DNA of 64,000 bases from Xenorhabdus griffiniae (GTDB lineage Bacteria; Pseudomonadota; Gammaproteobacteria; Enterobacterales; Enterobacteriaceae). The stretch is taken from NCBI RefSeq assembly GCF_037265215.1, contig NZ_CP147737.1:1426001-1490000 (forward strand), given 5' to 3'. The translations under genes and the position numbers were made by a program. The notes under the pieces were generated by a model. It saw only the letters and a list, made by a program, of their open reading frames with translations. It searched no databases and was not told the DNA's origin. Shown here piece by piece: positions 8,934-17,855 of this stretch (positions are counted from its first letter, which is position 1; each line of letters starts with the position of its first letter).

Positions 8934-9259
8934 TGGCTAAAAACCGTAGTCGTCGTCTGCGTAAAAAATTGCGTATTGATGAGTTTCAGGAATTGGGTTT
9001 TTCAATAAAGTGGAATTTTCCGGCTGATACCTCCGTTGAGGTTGTTGATAGCACGGTTGATGCTTTGATTGAAGAACTGATCGAGCCAAATGGCCTTGCT
9101 CTGGATGCCAGCGGTTATTTGCAATGGGAAGGTATTGTCTGTCTGCAAAAAATCGGCAAATGTACGGAAGAACATCGCCAGTTGGTTGAGAAGTGGCTGA
9201 AAGATAGCGGTATGGAAGACGTTATCACATCAGAACTGTTTGATGTGTGGTGGGATTGA
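8933..9259 (+). CDS. yggL: YggL, DUF469 50S ribosome-associated protein
   Basis: A 108-residue protein starting [15 protein letters not shown] and ending DVWWD, matching YggL across its length. YggL-type proteins bind the 50S ribosomal subunit; the basic N-terminus is the likely rRNA contact. It overlaps trmB by one base and is followed by a hairpin terminator. Confidence 0.95.
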   Translation: MAKNRSRRLRKKLRIDEFQELGFSIKWNFPADTSVEVVDSTVDALIEELIEPNGLALDASGYLQWEGIVCLQKIGKCTEEHRQLVEKWLKDSGMEDVITSELFDVWWD

Positions 9260-9305
9260 TTCGCTGTTGCATTAAGAAAAAGCGTATTACGTAAAGCGCT
9301 GTATG

Positions 9306-9334
9306 CAGGGGCTCTTTAGGGGCCCCTGTTTGTC
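9306..9334 (+). terminator. Terminator-like hairpin between yggL and glsB
   Basis: CAGGGGC (9306-9312) pairs with GCCCCTG (9322-9328) around a 9-nt loop, followed by TTTGTCT. It lies only 7 bases before the glsB ribosome site, so it could also act on glsB translation or readthrough. Confidence 0.6.
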
Positions 9335-9347
9335 TGGAGAAAACGTG

Positions 9348-10274
9348 GTGAAGGTAAGGTTCTCTAATTCGTTGTTGGCTGATATCTTAGAAGAAGTGCG
9401 CCCTTTGATTGGTCAAGGAAGAGTCGCGGATTATATTCCTGCTCTGGCAGAAGTTCCGGCAGACAATTTGGCAATGGCCATTTGTACGGTCGATGGGCAA
9501 ATTTTTAAAGCGGGAGATGCAGAAAAACGCTTCTCCATCCAATCCATTTCTAAAGTGTTGAGCTTAACATTAGCAATGACACGTTATAAGGAAGAGGATA
9601 TCTGGCAACGGGTGGGTACGGAACCTTCGGGGCAGCCGTTTAACTCATTGGTACAGTTGGAATTGGAAAAGGGTATTCCCCGTAACCCTTTTATTAATGC
9701 CGGAGCCTTGATTATTTGCGATATGCTGCAATCTCGCTTAAGTGCCCCTAAGCATAGAATGCTGGAGTTTGTCCGTAGCCTCACCGGTCAAAAAAGGATT
9801 TGCTATGACGATATCGTTGCCCGTTCAGAGATGGAGCATTCCAGTCGCAATGCCGCGATAGCTTACCTGATGAAATCATTCGGTAATTTTGAGAACGATG
9901 TTATTACCGTTTTGCAAACATATTTCCAATACTGTGCCTTAAAGATGAATTGTGTTGAATTGGCTCAATGTTTTATTTATTTAGCCAACCAGGGGCGAAT
10001 GCTGGGTTCTGGCCAACAAATTTTGAGTCTTCGACAAACTCGCCAGATTAATGCGCTTATGTTGACATGTGGTATGTACGATGGTTCTGGCGAGTTTGCT
10101 TTCAGGATCGGTATACCAGGAAAATCGGGTGTGGGTGGCGGCATTATCTGTGTGGTGCCGGGAGAATTTACGGTTGCAGTATGGTCGCCTGAGCTGGATA
10201 AATCCGGTAACTCATTGGCAGGTTGTGCAGCACTGGAAAAATTAGCCGGGCGTATTGGACGCTCTATCTTTTAA
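9348..10274 (+). CDS. glsB: Glutaminase
   Basis: A 308-residue serine-dependent glutaminase that hydrolyses L-glutamine to glutamate and ammonia. The serine beta-lactamase-like fold motifs are visible: SIQSISK with the catalytic Ser-x-x-Lys, [23 protein letters not shown] and GKSGVGGGI. It matches E. coli GlsB (YneH) in sequence and length. The start is GTG 9348, with GGAGA at 9336-9340; GTG 9345 is one codon earlier and closer to the ribosome site. The ATG at 9303 lies inside the preceding hairpin and is unlikely. Its placement between yggL and yggN differs from E. coli, where glsB is elsewhere. Confidence 0.95.
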   Translation: MKVRFSNSLLADILEEVRPLIGQGRVADYIPALAEVPADNLAMAICTVDGQIFKAGDAEKRFSIQSISKVLSLTLAMTRYKEEDIWQRVGTEPSGQPFNSLVQLELEKGIPRNPFINAGALIICDMLQSRLSAPKHRMLEFVRSLTGQKRICYDDIVARSEMEHSSRNAAIAYLMKSFGNFENDVITVLQTYFQYCALKMNCVELAQCFIYLANQGRMLGSGQQILSLRQTRQINALMLTCGMYDGSGEFAFRIGIPGKSGVGGGIICVVPGEFTVAVWSPELDKSGNSLAGCAALEKLAGRIGRSIF

Positions 10275-10311
10275 CCTGTCAGTGTTTTAACTTTAGAAAT
10301 CAGGAGAAGGT

Positions 10312-11049
10312 ATGTTACGCAGGATCACGATTGCTGCAACATTGATATTTGTGTCTCAAGCCATTGTTACTCAGGCACAGGCGAATTCTGAATGTCATGC
10401 GACGCTTAATGATGACATTATTGTCACGCCAAATTCTGTCCAGATCACAGGGGCGAGTGGAAACTTAAAGATATTGCCTGATGGTTCCATAACCAGAAAT
10501 GGTAAGGTGTTATCGCTGGATACAGGACAACGTAGCAAAGCCCAACAATATCAACAGACGATCCGTCAGGATTTACCTTGGGTTAAGAAAGAAGCGCTAA
10601 GTCATTTGGCGAATGCACGACAGTCACTGGATAAAGTGGTGGTCGAAACAATGGGTAAGGAAAGTAATATCCGTAACCGTCTATCTCAATTGGAATCTGG
10701 CCTCAGTAAACAAGTTGATAAAGTGATTGAAACCCGTGCTAATGGCTTTGCTTTTAATGCTCAGGCAGTCAAGCAGGTAGAACCTGAAGGCAAAAAACTG
10801 ATTGAACAGAGCCTTGGCGGTATCTTGCAAGATAGCATTAATGAAATGAGCCGGAAAAATAGCGAGCAAAATGGTGATGGCAAACAGATGCTAATGTCTC
10901 TTCTTGGCGGGTTAGGCGGTATGCAAAATGGTTTTGATGCAGAATGGAAAAAGCAGGAACAAGAATTAAAACGCTTAAAAGTGGAAGTATGTAGTAAAGC
11001 CAGTCAATTAGAACAACAGCGCATCAGTCTTATGAATGCGATTAAATGA
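10312..11049 (+). CDS. yggN: YggN, DUF2884 periplasmic protein
   Basis: A 245-residue exported protein of unknown function. An N-terminal signal peptide ends at about AQA-NS (residues 24-26). Two Cys are placed near the mature N-terminus and near the C-terminus, as in the family. The C-terminal half is helical and rich in Gln/Lys/Glu, with coiled-coil character, and has a Gly-rich LLGGLGGMQNG turn. A good AGGAG precedes the ATG. trmB-yggL-(glsB)-yggN order is conserved around it. Confidence 0.93.
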   Translation: MLRRITIAATLIFVSQAIVTQAQANSECHATLNDDIIVTPNSVQITGASGNLKILPDGSITRNGKVLSLDTGQRSKAQQYQQTIRQDLPWVKKEALSHLANARQSLDKVVVETMGKESNIRNRLSQLESGLSKQVDKVIETRANGFAFNAQAVKQVEPEGKKLIEQSLGGILQDSINEMSRKNSEQNGDGKQMLMSLLGGLGGMQNGFDAEWKKQEQELKRLKVEVCSKASQLEQQRISLMNAIK

Positions 11050-11070
11050 AACAGGCTTTCACCCTACAGG

Positions 11071-11105
11071 AAAATAAGAATCAATATGAAATTGATTCTT
11101 ATTTT
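11071..11105. repeat. 15-bp perfect inverted repeat: operator or terminator
   Basis: Two perfect 15-bp arms (AAAATAAGAATCAAT and its complement) are separated by ATGAA. It starts 22 bases after yggN stop and ends in TTTT, so it may terminate yggN. It also abuts the -35 box of the next gene by one base. The core GAATCAAT/ATTGATTC is not a close match to the Fur consensus, so the binding protein, if any, is not identified. Confidence 0.6.
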
Positions 11106-11106
11106 G

Positions 11107-11134
11107 TTGACATGTTAACGTTGCCACCTAGAAT
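11107..11134 (+). promoter_or_regulatory. Sigma-70 promoter of the binding-protein gene
   Basis: TTGACA (11107-11112) and TAGAAT (11129-11134) are separated by 16 bases, 43 bases upstream of the start codon. The perfect inverted repeat ends immediately before the -35 box, a position that would suit activation or steric repression. Confidence 0.65.
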
Positions 11135-11176
11135 GCAAGTCACCTTTTATTAATAGACTTAATTTAGGTGTCACTA

Positions 11177-12121
11177 ATGAAAAAAATCCTGCCAATTGTT
11201 ATTGCATCACTGCTTTCTGCTACCAGTTACTCTGCATTTAGCCAATCACCAGAATTACTTATGCCAAATTCAGTAACAGCCCAGTCTGGTGATTATGCCA
11301 CGGTAAAACATCTTTCCGGTGAAACTCAGGTTAAAAAGAATCCAAAACGGGTGGTTTTGTTCGATTTCGGAACGTACGATTCGATGGTAAAATTGGAATT
11401 GTCTGATCGAGTGATTGCATTACCCATCAATAACTTACCTGAATATGTGCGTAATGGTGTGCCTGCAACTATGCACAATGCCGGTGGAATGAAAGAGCCG
11501 AATCTGGAAAAATTAGCGGAAATCAAACCTGATTTGATTGTCATTACTGGCCGTCAAGGTGCTTTCTATGAAAGCCTGTCACAAATAGCACCAACCATTA
11601 ATTTAAGCACGGACAATAAAAATTATCTGTCATCCGTTGATAGTAATCTTAAATTGTTGGGTGAGTTATTTAATAAGCAGGATATCGTGAAAGCGCAATT
11701 TGCTGATTTGGAAAAAACGCTTGCAGCCGCTCAGGTAAAAGCGCAAGTAGCGAACAGCAAGGTATTGGTATTACTGCATAATGCAGGGGAATTATATCCC
11801 AATAATCAGGCTATTGTTTACAACGTGATTAAAGTACCTCGTGCTGTTTTGCCGGCTAAATCGGATAAAGACAAAAGCAGGAGCGTGACGGCGGATATGA
11901 TTGCACAAGCGGATCCTGATGTGATTTTTATTATCGACCGTAGTGAAGCAATTGGTGCCGGTAAGTTAGAAAAAGCACAGTTTGAAAATGACCAAGTCAA
12001 ATCAACTAATGCCTATAAAAACGGCAAGATAGTGTATTTACAGCCTGATCTTTGGTACTTGTCTGGTGGCGGTTTGGATAGCATGACGCGACAAATCAAT
12101 GCCGTTGCTGATGCCTTGTAA
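11177..12121 (+). CDS. Siderophore-type ABC transporter substrate-binding protein
   Basis: A 314-residue periplasmic protein of the FatB/CeuE/YclQ class that binds ferric siderophores. A signal peptide (MKKILPIVIASLL to about FSQS) is followed by two lobes joined by a long helix. Typical pieces are NPKRVVLFDFGTYDSM, PNLEKLAEIKPDLIVI and the C-terminal GKIVYLQPDLWYLSGGG. The ATG at 11177 is preferred over GTG 11168 for the signal peptide and because a GG precedes it. No permease or ATPase gene lies nearby, so it is an orphan component that must use a transporter elsewhere. The ligand cannot be told from sequence. Confidence 0.85.
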   Translation: MKKILPIVIASLLSATSYSAFSQSPELLMPNSVTAQSGDYATVKHLSGETQVKKNPKRVVLFDFGTYDSMVKLELSDRVIALPINNLPEYVRNGVPATMHNAGGMKEPNLEKLAEIKPDLIVITGRQGAFYESLSQIAPTINLSTDNKNYLSSVDSNLKLLGELFNKQDIVKAQFADLEKTLAAAQVKAQVANSKVLVLLHNAGELYPNNQAIVYNVIKVPRAVLPAKSDKDKSRSVTADMIAQADPDVIFIIDRSEAIGAGKLEKAQFENDQVKSTNAYKNGKIVYLQPDLWYLSGGGLDSMTRQINAVADAL

Positions 12122-12152
12122 TTTCGTAAATTAAAATCCTTTTTCTCTGAAT

Positions 12153-12188
12153 TTATCCTGAAATCTGAAGAGTGAGGTTTCAGGGTAA
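12153..12188 (+). terminator. Hairpin after the binding-protein gene
   Basis: TTATCCTGAAA (12153-12163) pairs with TTTCAGGGTAA (12178-12188) with one G-U pair and a 14-base loop. It is not followed by a T-run, so it may be an RNA-stabilising hairpin more than a terminator. Confidence 0.4.
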
Positions 12189-12322
12189 ACTCGACTCACT
12201 TATTATTCCTAAACTGATATTGTTCCTAAATTGAAACAATCAAGCTAAATCATGACTTATCCTTGCGACACAGAAAATCTACGTTAGGATATTTCAAAAG
12301 GCATCCAATGGGGGATATAAAC

Positions 12323-12811
12323 ATGATTATTAGTTCAACTGAATTTAAGAATAATGATTTCTTGAAAAAAGGGCATGAATTTAATCAATTTGATGGCAAT
12401 GGTGATAACCGTTCCCCCGAACTTTCCTGGGCGGACGCACCAGCCGGAACCCAAAGTTTTGCGATAACTGTCTATGATCCTGATGCACCAACGGGTAGTG
12501 GTTTCTGGCATTGGGTCGCTTTCAATATTCCCGTTGAAACACAATCCTTACCTGCAAATGCAGGGCAAAGTGATGGTAGTCAATTACCAACCGGTACAAC
12601 TCAGAGCAGAAATGATTATGGTCTGTCTGGTTTCGGTGGTTGTTGCCCACCTGTGGGGGATAAAGCCCATCGCTATATTTTCACCGTACATGCTTTAGCG
12701 GTAGAGAAACTACCGGGCGTTGATGCTGAAACAACAAATGCCGTTGCGCGTTTTATGATCCAGGCCAATACCCTGGCAACAGCATCTATTACCGGCTACT
12801 ACCAGCGTTAA
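12323..12811 (+). CDS. YbhB/YbcL-type PEBP family protein
   Basis: A 162-residue phosphatidylethanolamine-binding-protein homologue. It has no signal peptide, so it is cytoplasmic. Family landmarks are NGDNRSPELSW, the VYDPDAPTGSGFWHW motif, and GFGGCCPPVGDKAHRY at the ligand pocket. Bacterial members (YbhB, YbcL) have no firmly known enzymatic role; one was linked to serine-protease inhibition and one to uropathogen host interaction. ATG 12323 has GGGG 8 nt upstream; the longer ORF to 12263 has no ribosome site. It is probably cotranscribed with the next gene (40-nt gap). Confidence 0.88.
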   Translation: MIISSTEFKNNDFLKKGHEFNQFDGNGDNRSPELSWADAPAGTQSFAITVYDPDAPTGSGFWHWVAFNIPVETQSLPANAGQSDGSQLPTGTTQSRNDYGLSGFGGCCPPVGDKAHRYIFTVHALAVEKLPGVDAETTNAVARFMIQANTLATASITGYYQR

Positions 12812-12851
12812 CTGATTAATCATTCTTCCGTTTCCAGTAAGGGGTATCAAT

Positions 12852-13631
12852 ATGAGCAGCAAAAAAATTCAATGGAACTATGGATTACAGCCGGAAGCGG
12901 TAGAGATCCTTTCTAATAATGGAGGCATGATCGTCTGCCCAACCAAAGTTGGCTACATTATCATGACATCCGATGCGCAAGGTCTGGAACGTAAATTTGA
13001 GGCTAAACAGCGTAATCGTAACAAGCCGGGTGTTGTATTATGTGGTTCTTTGGAACAGTTGAAAGAGCTGGCCCAACTTAACGCGGAAATTGAAGAACTT
13101 TATCAAAGACATTGGGATGAAGACGTCCTGTTAGGTTGTATTTTGCCGTGGAAAGAAGAAGCGATAGCCCGTATCCCAGATGATGGTTCTAAAGAACTGA
13201 TGATGGATCAGCGTGGTACGAGCTGTTTCGTGATTAAATTTGGCAAGCCTGGCGAAATCCTGGCAAAAGAATTGTGGGAAAAATATGGCAAGTTCTCTTT
13301 TGCCAGCTCAGCTAATCCATCAGGTAAGGGAAATCGCGGTTTGGTTGAATGTATCGGTGAGAGGATAGAAGAGCGGGCCGATCTGATTATTTGCGCCAAT
13401 GACTATGTTAAATCTATTCAGCCAAATGAAACTGAGCAAACTCGTTATGAACAAGGTGTTATGGTTTCAATGGTCGATGAAAATGGTCAATTAGTTCCAC
13501 TGCAACAAGGGCAACGTGATATTACCCCGTGTCCGGTATTAATCCGCAAGGGATTGGATGTACATAAAATCATGGCGATGATGTCCGATATTTTCACTAC
13601 CTGGGATTACCGCCACGGCAATTACTATTGA
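12852..13631 (+). CDS. Sua5/YciO/YrdC-domain protein
   Basis: A 259-residue protein of the YrdC-like fold. Members such as TsaC make threonylcarbamoyl-AMP for tRNA t6A37, and YciO is a paralogue of undefined role. Seen: an N-terminal GGMIVCPTKVGYIIM segment equivalent to the ATP/Thr site, KQRNRNKPG equivalent to KxRP, and the SSANPSGKGN motif. The SxANxSG motif fits, but KQRNRNKP differs from the usual KGRPxxKP, so enzyme activity is uncertain. It is unlikely to be the housekeeping TsaC, given the 60-residue C-terminal extension and the accessory neighbours (PEBP protein, LysR, second leuCD). Confidence 0.75.
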   Translation: MSSKKIQWNYGLQPEAVEILSNNGGMIVCPTKVGYIIMTSDAQGLERKFEAKQRNRNKPGVVLCGSLEQLKELAQLNAEIEELYQRHWDEDVLLGCILPWKEEAIARIPDDGSKELMMDQRGTSCFVIKFGKPGEILAKELWEKYGKFSFASSANPSGKGNRGLVECIGERIEERADLIICANDYVKSIQPNETEQTRYEQGVMVSMVDENGQLVPLQQGQRDITPCPVLIRKGLDVHKIMAMMSDIFTTWDYRHGNYY

Positions 13632-13693
13632 TTAATACCTCTTACAGATAATATCTTTGGCGGGTGCTGTTGTGCCCGCATTGATATCTGTCG

Positions 13694-14611
13694 TTACGCG
13701 TTTTTTCCTCTCTCCAAATCTTGCCTGAGCTTGCGTTGTAAAGAGTTTGCAAACTGTTGTACACGCGAAGATAGCGTATCCTCTGATTTAAACAGTATCC
13801 ATGCTTGATAAATATCCATGTCCCATTCTGGGAGAAGCCGTACTAATTTCCCTTCTGCCACAGCTTCATGGGTAACATAGTCGGGTAGATAGGCAATGCC
13901 AGCCCCAGCCAGAGCGGAATTCATTAGCGCCACACTGTTGTTGATGCGAAATCGGCTACGTACTTCAATATCCAGCTTATTTCTTTCCTTACGGAATGGC
14001 AGGGAAATAGTATGCGCAGGACCACGAAATAACAGGTAATCGTAACGAGGAAGATCTTCGGGTTTCTCTATTGGCGAAAATTGGTTGATATAGTCTGGGG
14101 TTGCATAAAGTCCCCAAGTGATATCAATTAAAGGCATGACAAGTGGATATTGTGGCGTCTCACGCCCTATGATGATGGCAATATCACATTGATCTTCTTC
14201 CATATTAATGGTTCTGTCGGTCAGTTCCAGATCAACGCTGATATGAATATTTCCGGCGACAAAGTGATTCAGTGCGGGGACAATACATTGGCTGCCAAAA
14301 GATACTGGAGCAATCAAGCGTAAACTTCCCATCGGTTGTTCATGGAAATTACGTATAAAATGTTCAGCGTTTTGGGCTTCGGTAAGGAGCCGCTGGCAGT
14401 GTTGGTAATAACTCATCCCAACTTCGGTGACTTGAATTTTACGTGTAGTGCGGTTGAGTAATTGGGTACCTAATCTTACTTCTAATTGTGCAATCTCGCG
14501 GCTGACGGAAGATTTGGATAGCCTTAATGATTTTGCTGCTTCGGTAAAACTCAGCGTCTCAACCACACGGGCAAAGATCACCATAGAGGTAAGATTTTCA
14601 ATATTATTCAT
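13694..14611 (-). CDS. LysR-family transcriptional regulator, divergent from leuCD-like genes
   Basis: A 305-residue regulator with an N-terminal winged helix-turn-helix (FTEAAKSLRLSKSSVSREIAQLE, in two parts around residues 25-50). It has an effector domain with the RTTRKIQVTE linker region and DITWGLYATPDYI. It resembles the DsdC/AaeR-type LysR subgroup that ends in a short basic tail. ATG 14611 gives MNNIENLT; the upstream ATG adds an unrelated leader. It lies head-to-head with the leuC-like gene over 223 bp, so it probably controls that pair. The inducer is unknown. Confidence 0.9.
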   Translation of the reverse strand: MNNIENLTSMVIFARVVETLSFTEAAKSLRLSKSSVSREIAQLEVRLGTQLLNRTTRKIQVTEVGMSYYQHCQRLLTEAQNAEHFIRNFHEQPMGSLRLIAPVSFGSQCIVPALNHFVAGNIHISVDLELTDRTINMEEDQCDIAIIIGRETPQYPLVMPLIDITWGLYATPDYINQFSPIEKPEDLPRYDYLLFRGPAHTISLPFRKERNKLDIEVRSRFRINNSVALMNSALAGAGIAYLPDYVTHEAVAEGKLVRLLPEWDMDIYQAWILFKSEDTLSSRVQQFANSLQRKLRQDLERGKNA

Positions 14612-14834
14612 GCAATAACCTGATGATTTACGCGTGGGAACTGCCCTATAACATATCACATATCCTGTAGTGATAGGTCAGATTCAATGGGTAAGAATTT
14701 CCCATTTTGTGAACAACTGTCCCATACTGGAAACAGTGAACCATACGATGGTATTTCCCTACGTTAAGGCATCGTAATCTTGTTAGGATGACAATCTATT
14801 GAGTCTGTTTTTATCTTTCAGAGGGCAATGTGAG

Positions 14835-16133
14835 ATGAGCCAAACTATTACACAAAAAATTCTTGCACGGGCAAGTGGGCGTGCACAAGTCACTCCGGGT
14901 GAAGTGGTTTGGGCGAAAGTGGATATTCTGATGTCTCACGATCCCTGCACACCGGGTGTAGCCAGTGTATTTAAAAAGGAGTTCGGGCAAGATGCGAAGA
15001 TATGGGATCCTGAACGCTTTATTTTAATTCCAGACCATTTTGTCTATTCAGCCGATCCACAGGCTAACCAAAATATTCGGGTCATGCGTGAATTTGCCGC
15101 TGAGCAGAACATAAAATATTTTTATGATGTCGGGACACCTAATTATAAGGGTGTGTGCCATATAGGACTCGCAGAAGGGGGGCATATTCGCCCTGGCGAG
15201 GTATTACTGGGCACAGATTCTCATACTGTGACCGCGGGTGCTTTTGGGGCATTTGCCATTGGCTTAGGTATTACTGACGCCGCTTATGCGTTAGGTACGG
15301 GAGAAATTCCTCTTAAGGTGCCAACAACCATTCGGGTCAATTTTACCGGAACCAAGCCAGCCCATGTTTTGGCGAAAGACATGATTTTATCCGTATTGTC
15401 AGAGTTGACGGTTGATGGTGCGACCTATCAGGCCATCGAGTTTGGTGGTAACGTCATTGATGAGTTATCAGTAGAAGAACGCATGACGATTTGCAATATG
15501 GTCGTTGAGTGCGGCGCTAAAAACGGCATTATGGTTCCTAATCAGGCGACGTTGGATTATTTGGCAGAACGCAATAATCTCCCGTTTGAAATTGTCTACC
15601 CTGACGAAGATGCACAATATAGCCGCGTGTTAAATATAGATGTTTCCACGATGCAACCAAAGATTGCCAAACCCCATTCGCCAGATAATGTCGTTTCCAT
15701 TGACCAGGTAGCCAATGTCGCCATTTCTCAGGCATATATTGGTTCTTGTACGGGGGGCAAGCTGGAGGATTTTGTTGCGGCAGCGCGGGTTATCAAAGGG
15801 CATAAGGTAACCATTCCGACTTATGCCGTGCCTGCAACAAAAGAAGTTTTCCATAGGACGATTACCACCCAAATCGATGGTGTTTCTGTCTACCAAATTT
15901 TAAGCGATGCAGGCGTAACACTTTCTTCTGAATCAGGGTGTGCAGCTTGTTGTGGTGGCCCGCCAGACACGTTTGGCCGTGTCAATGATCCAATATCAGT
16001 GATATCCACCACCAATCGTAATTTTGTCGGCAGAATGGGGCATAAACGTGCCAACATTTATCTGGCTTCCCCTTATTCTGTTGCCGCGGCAGCGATTACT
16101 GGTCAAATAACAAATCCTGAGGAGTTTTTATGA
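14835..16133 (+). CDS. Aconitase-family dehydratase, large subunit (LeuC/DmdA-like)
   Basis: A 432-residue Fe-S hydro-lyase large subunit of the isopropylmalate isomerase/homoaconitase/dimethylmalate dehydratase group. It is closer in length to archaeal-type LeuC2 than to the 466-residue enterobacterial LeuC. Seen: GLAEGGHIRPGEVLLGTDSH as a family landmark in two parts, GSCTGGKLEDF with the first cluster Cys, and SGCAACCGGPPDTFG with the second and third. The ATG 14835 is chosen because the alternative adds a non-family leader. It overlaps the small-subunit gene by 4 bases. No leuA or leuB is nearby, so a role other than leucine synthesis is likely (inference). Candidate substrates include methylmalate-, dimethylmalate- or isopropylmalate-like acids. 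Confidence 0.85.
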   Translation: MSQTITQKILARASGRAQVTPGEVVWAKVDILMSHDPCTPGVASVFKKEFGQDAKIWDPERFILIPDHFVYSADPQANQNIRVMREFAAEQNIKYFYDVGTPNYKGVCHIGLAEGGHIRPGEVLLGTDSHTVTAGAFGAFAIGLGITDAAYALGTGEIPLKVPTTIRVNFTGTKPAHVLAKDMILSVLSELTVDGATYQAIEFGGNVIDELSVEERMTICNMVVECGAKNGIMVPNQATLDYLAERNNLPFEIVYPDEDAQYSRVLNIDVSTMQPKIAKPHSPDNVVSIDQVANVAISQAYIGSCTGGKLEDFVAAARVIKGHKVTIPTYAVPATKEVFHRTITTQIDGVSVYQILSDAGVTLSSESGCAACCGGPPDTFGRVNDPISVISTTNRNFVGRMGHKRANIYLASPYSVAAAAITGQITNPEEFL

Positions 16134-16681
16134 GTGAGTTAAAGGAAAATATCATTCGGGGTGAGGTGTATGTCTTGACCGATAATATTGATACTGACCA
16201 AATCCTCTCAGCCGAGTATCTCAAGGTCAACCCTTCCACTCCTGAAGGGTATGCTCAACTGGCTTCGCTGGCGATGTGTGGACTGCCGGAAGGTTCGCTG
16301 CCTTTTATTGATGAAAGTAAAGGAAAAGCGAAATATCCGATCATTGTGGCAGGGCAGAATTTTGGTTGTGGATCTTCGCGTGAACATGCGGTTGCCGCAT
16401 TAGGTGCTTCAGGTGTGAAAGCGGTTCTTGCTCAATCTTATGCCCGTATATTCTTCCGAAATTGTGTATCAACCGGAGAGTTATTGCCTGTTGCAGCCCA
16501 GGAGCGCTTGTGTGAAAAATTAGTTACAGGTGACAGTATTGAGATTGATATTGAAAACCAGACCGTTACTTTGTTGAAAGAGGGTGAAAAATATCAAACC
16601 GATCCTATTGGTGAACTTGCTAATATTGTCTCTGCCGGAGGGCTATTTTCTTACGCTCGTGCGTCGGGAAGAATTAAATAG
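16130..16681 (+). CDS. Aconitase-family dehydratase, small subunit (LeuD-like)
   Basis: A 183-residue swivel-domain subunit that pairs with the large subunit just upstream. Family motifs are TDNIDTDQILSAEYL near the N-terminus and the NFGCGSSREHAV signature around residue 78, followed by AQSYARIFFRN. The ATGA overlap with the large subunit indicates coupled translation and equal dosage. It is the compact archaeal-type form (about 165-185 aa) rather than the 200-residue LeuD of leucine operons. A strong bidirectional terminator follows. Confidence 0.87.
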   Translation: MSELKENIIRGEVYVLTDNIDTDQILSAEYLKVNPSTPEGYAQLASLAMCGLPEGSLPFIDESKGKAKYPIIVAGQNFGCGSSREHAVAALGASGVKAVLAQSYARIFFRNCVSTGELLPVAAQERLCEKLVTGDSIEIDIENQTVTLLKEGEKYQTDPIGELANIVSAGGLFSYARASGRIK

Positions 16682-16684
16682 TAT

Positions 16685-16723
16685 GAAAAAACTGCACCCT
16701 GAATTTTAAGGTGCAGTTTTTTT
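16685..16723. terminator. Bidirectional terminator between leuD-like gene and hemW
   Basis: ACTGCACC (16691-16698) pairs with GGTGCAGT (16710-16717), flanked by an A-run on the left and a T-run on the right, so it works for both converging genes. Confidence 0.88.
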
Positions 16724-16724
16724 C

Positions 16725-17855
16725 CTAAAGAAACAGCTCCAGTAAGGAATTCAGGAACAGTTTTCCGTGCTTAGTGATTTGCCAGTGAGTATCGCTTTCA
16801 GTGATATAGCCTTTCGACAAGGCTTCGTCGATTTGTGGGCGAATGACACTTTCTGGTAACCCAGTGAAATCACTGAAATCCTGACGTGGCATCGATTCCA
16901 GCAGGCGGAAACGGTTCATAAAAAATTCAAATGGACGATCTGCATTATCCACCTGATTTTGTTGATCCAGATAACGCCCCTGCATATAACCGCGTGGATG
17001 TTTGGTTTTCACGGTACGGAGAATACGGCCATCCGCAAACGAAATCTTGCCATGTGCACCACAACCAATCCCCAAATAATCACCGAAACGCCAGTAATTG
17101 AGATTATGCTGGCATTGATAACCTGGCTTGGCATAGGCCGAAGTTTCATATTGTTGATAACCCGCTTCTGTCAGTAATTGATGGCCTTGGGAAAAAATAT
17201 CCCATAGTGCATCATCATCCGGTAAAACCGGAGGGCGGGAGCTAAAACTGGTATTGGGTTCAATCGTCAGTTGATACCAGGATAGATGGGGGGGAGATAA
17301 CTCGATAGCCTGACGCAAATCATTCTGTGCTTCCTTGAGTGTCTGGTTGGGTAAGCCATGCATCAAATCCAGATTAAAACTGCGTAATCCAAGGCCGTTA
17401 GCTAATTTTGCCGCTCGTTTAGCCTCTTCTGGACCGTGAATACGTCCCAAACGGATAAGTTTATCTGACCCGAAACTTTGTACACCGATGGAGATGCGAT
17501 TAATTCCCGCCTGCTGATAAGCACTGAAACGATCGGCTTCAACAGTTCCCGGATTGGCTTCCATGGTAATCTCTGCTTGCGGCGAGAGTGGCAGTGCAGC
17601 CCTGACGCCATCAAGCAATCGCTGCATACCTTCGGCACTTAACAGGCTCGGCGTGCCTCCACCGATAAAAATCGTTGATACCTCACGATCACCAATCATT
17701 GGCAGATCTACATGCAAATCCGCCAATAGATGATCAACATATTCTTGATGCGGCACATCCCCTTTTAAAGCATGTGAATTAAAGTCACAGTAAGGACATT
17801 TTTGCACGCACCACGGAATATGGATATAAAGACTCAGGGGAGGCAACTTAAGCAT
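16725..17855 (-). CDS. hemW: HemW, radical-SAM heme chaperone
   Basis: A 376-residue radical SAM protein formerly annotated as oxygen-independent coproporphyrinogen oxidase-like (YggW). HemW binds heme and is thought to deliver it to respiratory proteins. The CxxxCxxC cluster motif is CVQKCPYC near residue 16, and the family [20 protein letters not shown] region follows. The extra N-terminal Cys typical of true HemN is absent, as in HemW. It overlaps rdgB by 8 bases. Confidence 0.95.
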   Translation of the reverse strand: MLKLPPLSLYIHIPWCVQKCPYCDFNSHALKGDVPHQEYVDHLLADLHVDLPMIGDREVSTIFIGGGTPSLLSAEGMQRLLDGVRAALPLSPQAEITMEANPGTVEADRFSAYQQAGINRISIGVQSFGSDKLIRLGRIHGPEEAKRAAKLANGLGLRSFNLDLMHGLPNQTLKEAQNDLRQAIELSPPHLSWYQLTIEPNTSFSSRPPVLPDDDALWDIFSQGHQLLTEAGYQQYETSAYAKPGYQCQHNLNYWRFGDYLGIGCGAHGKISFADGRILRTVKTKHPRGYMQGRYLDQQNQVDNADRPFEFFMNRFRLLESMPRQDFSDFTGLPESVIRPQIDEALSKGYITESDTHWQITKHGKLFLNSLLELFL

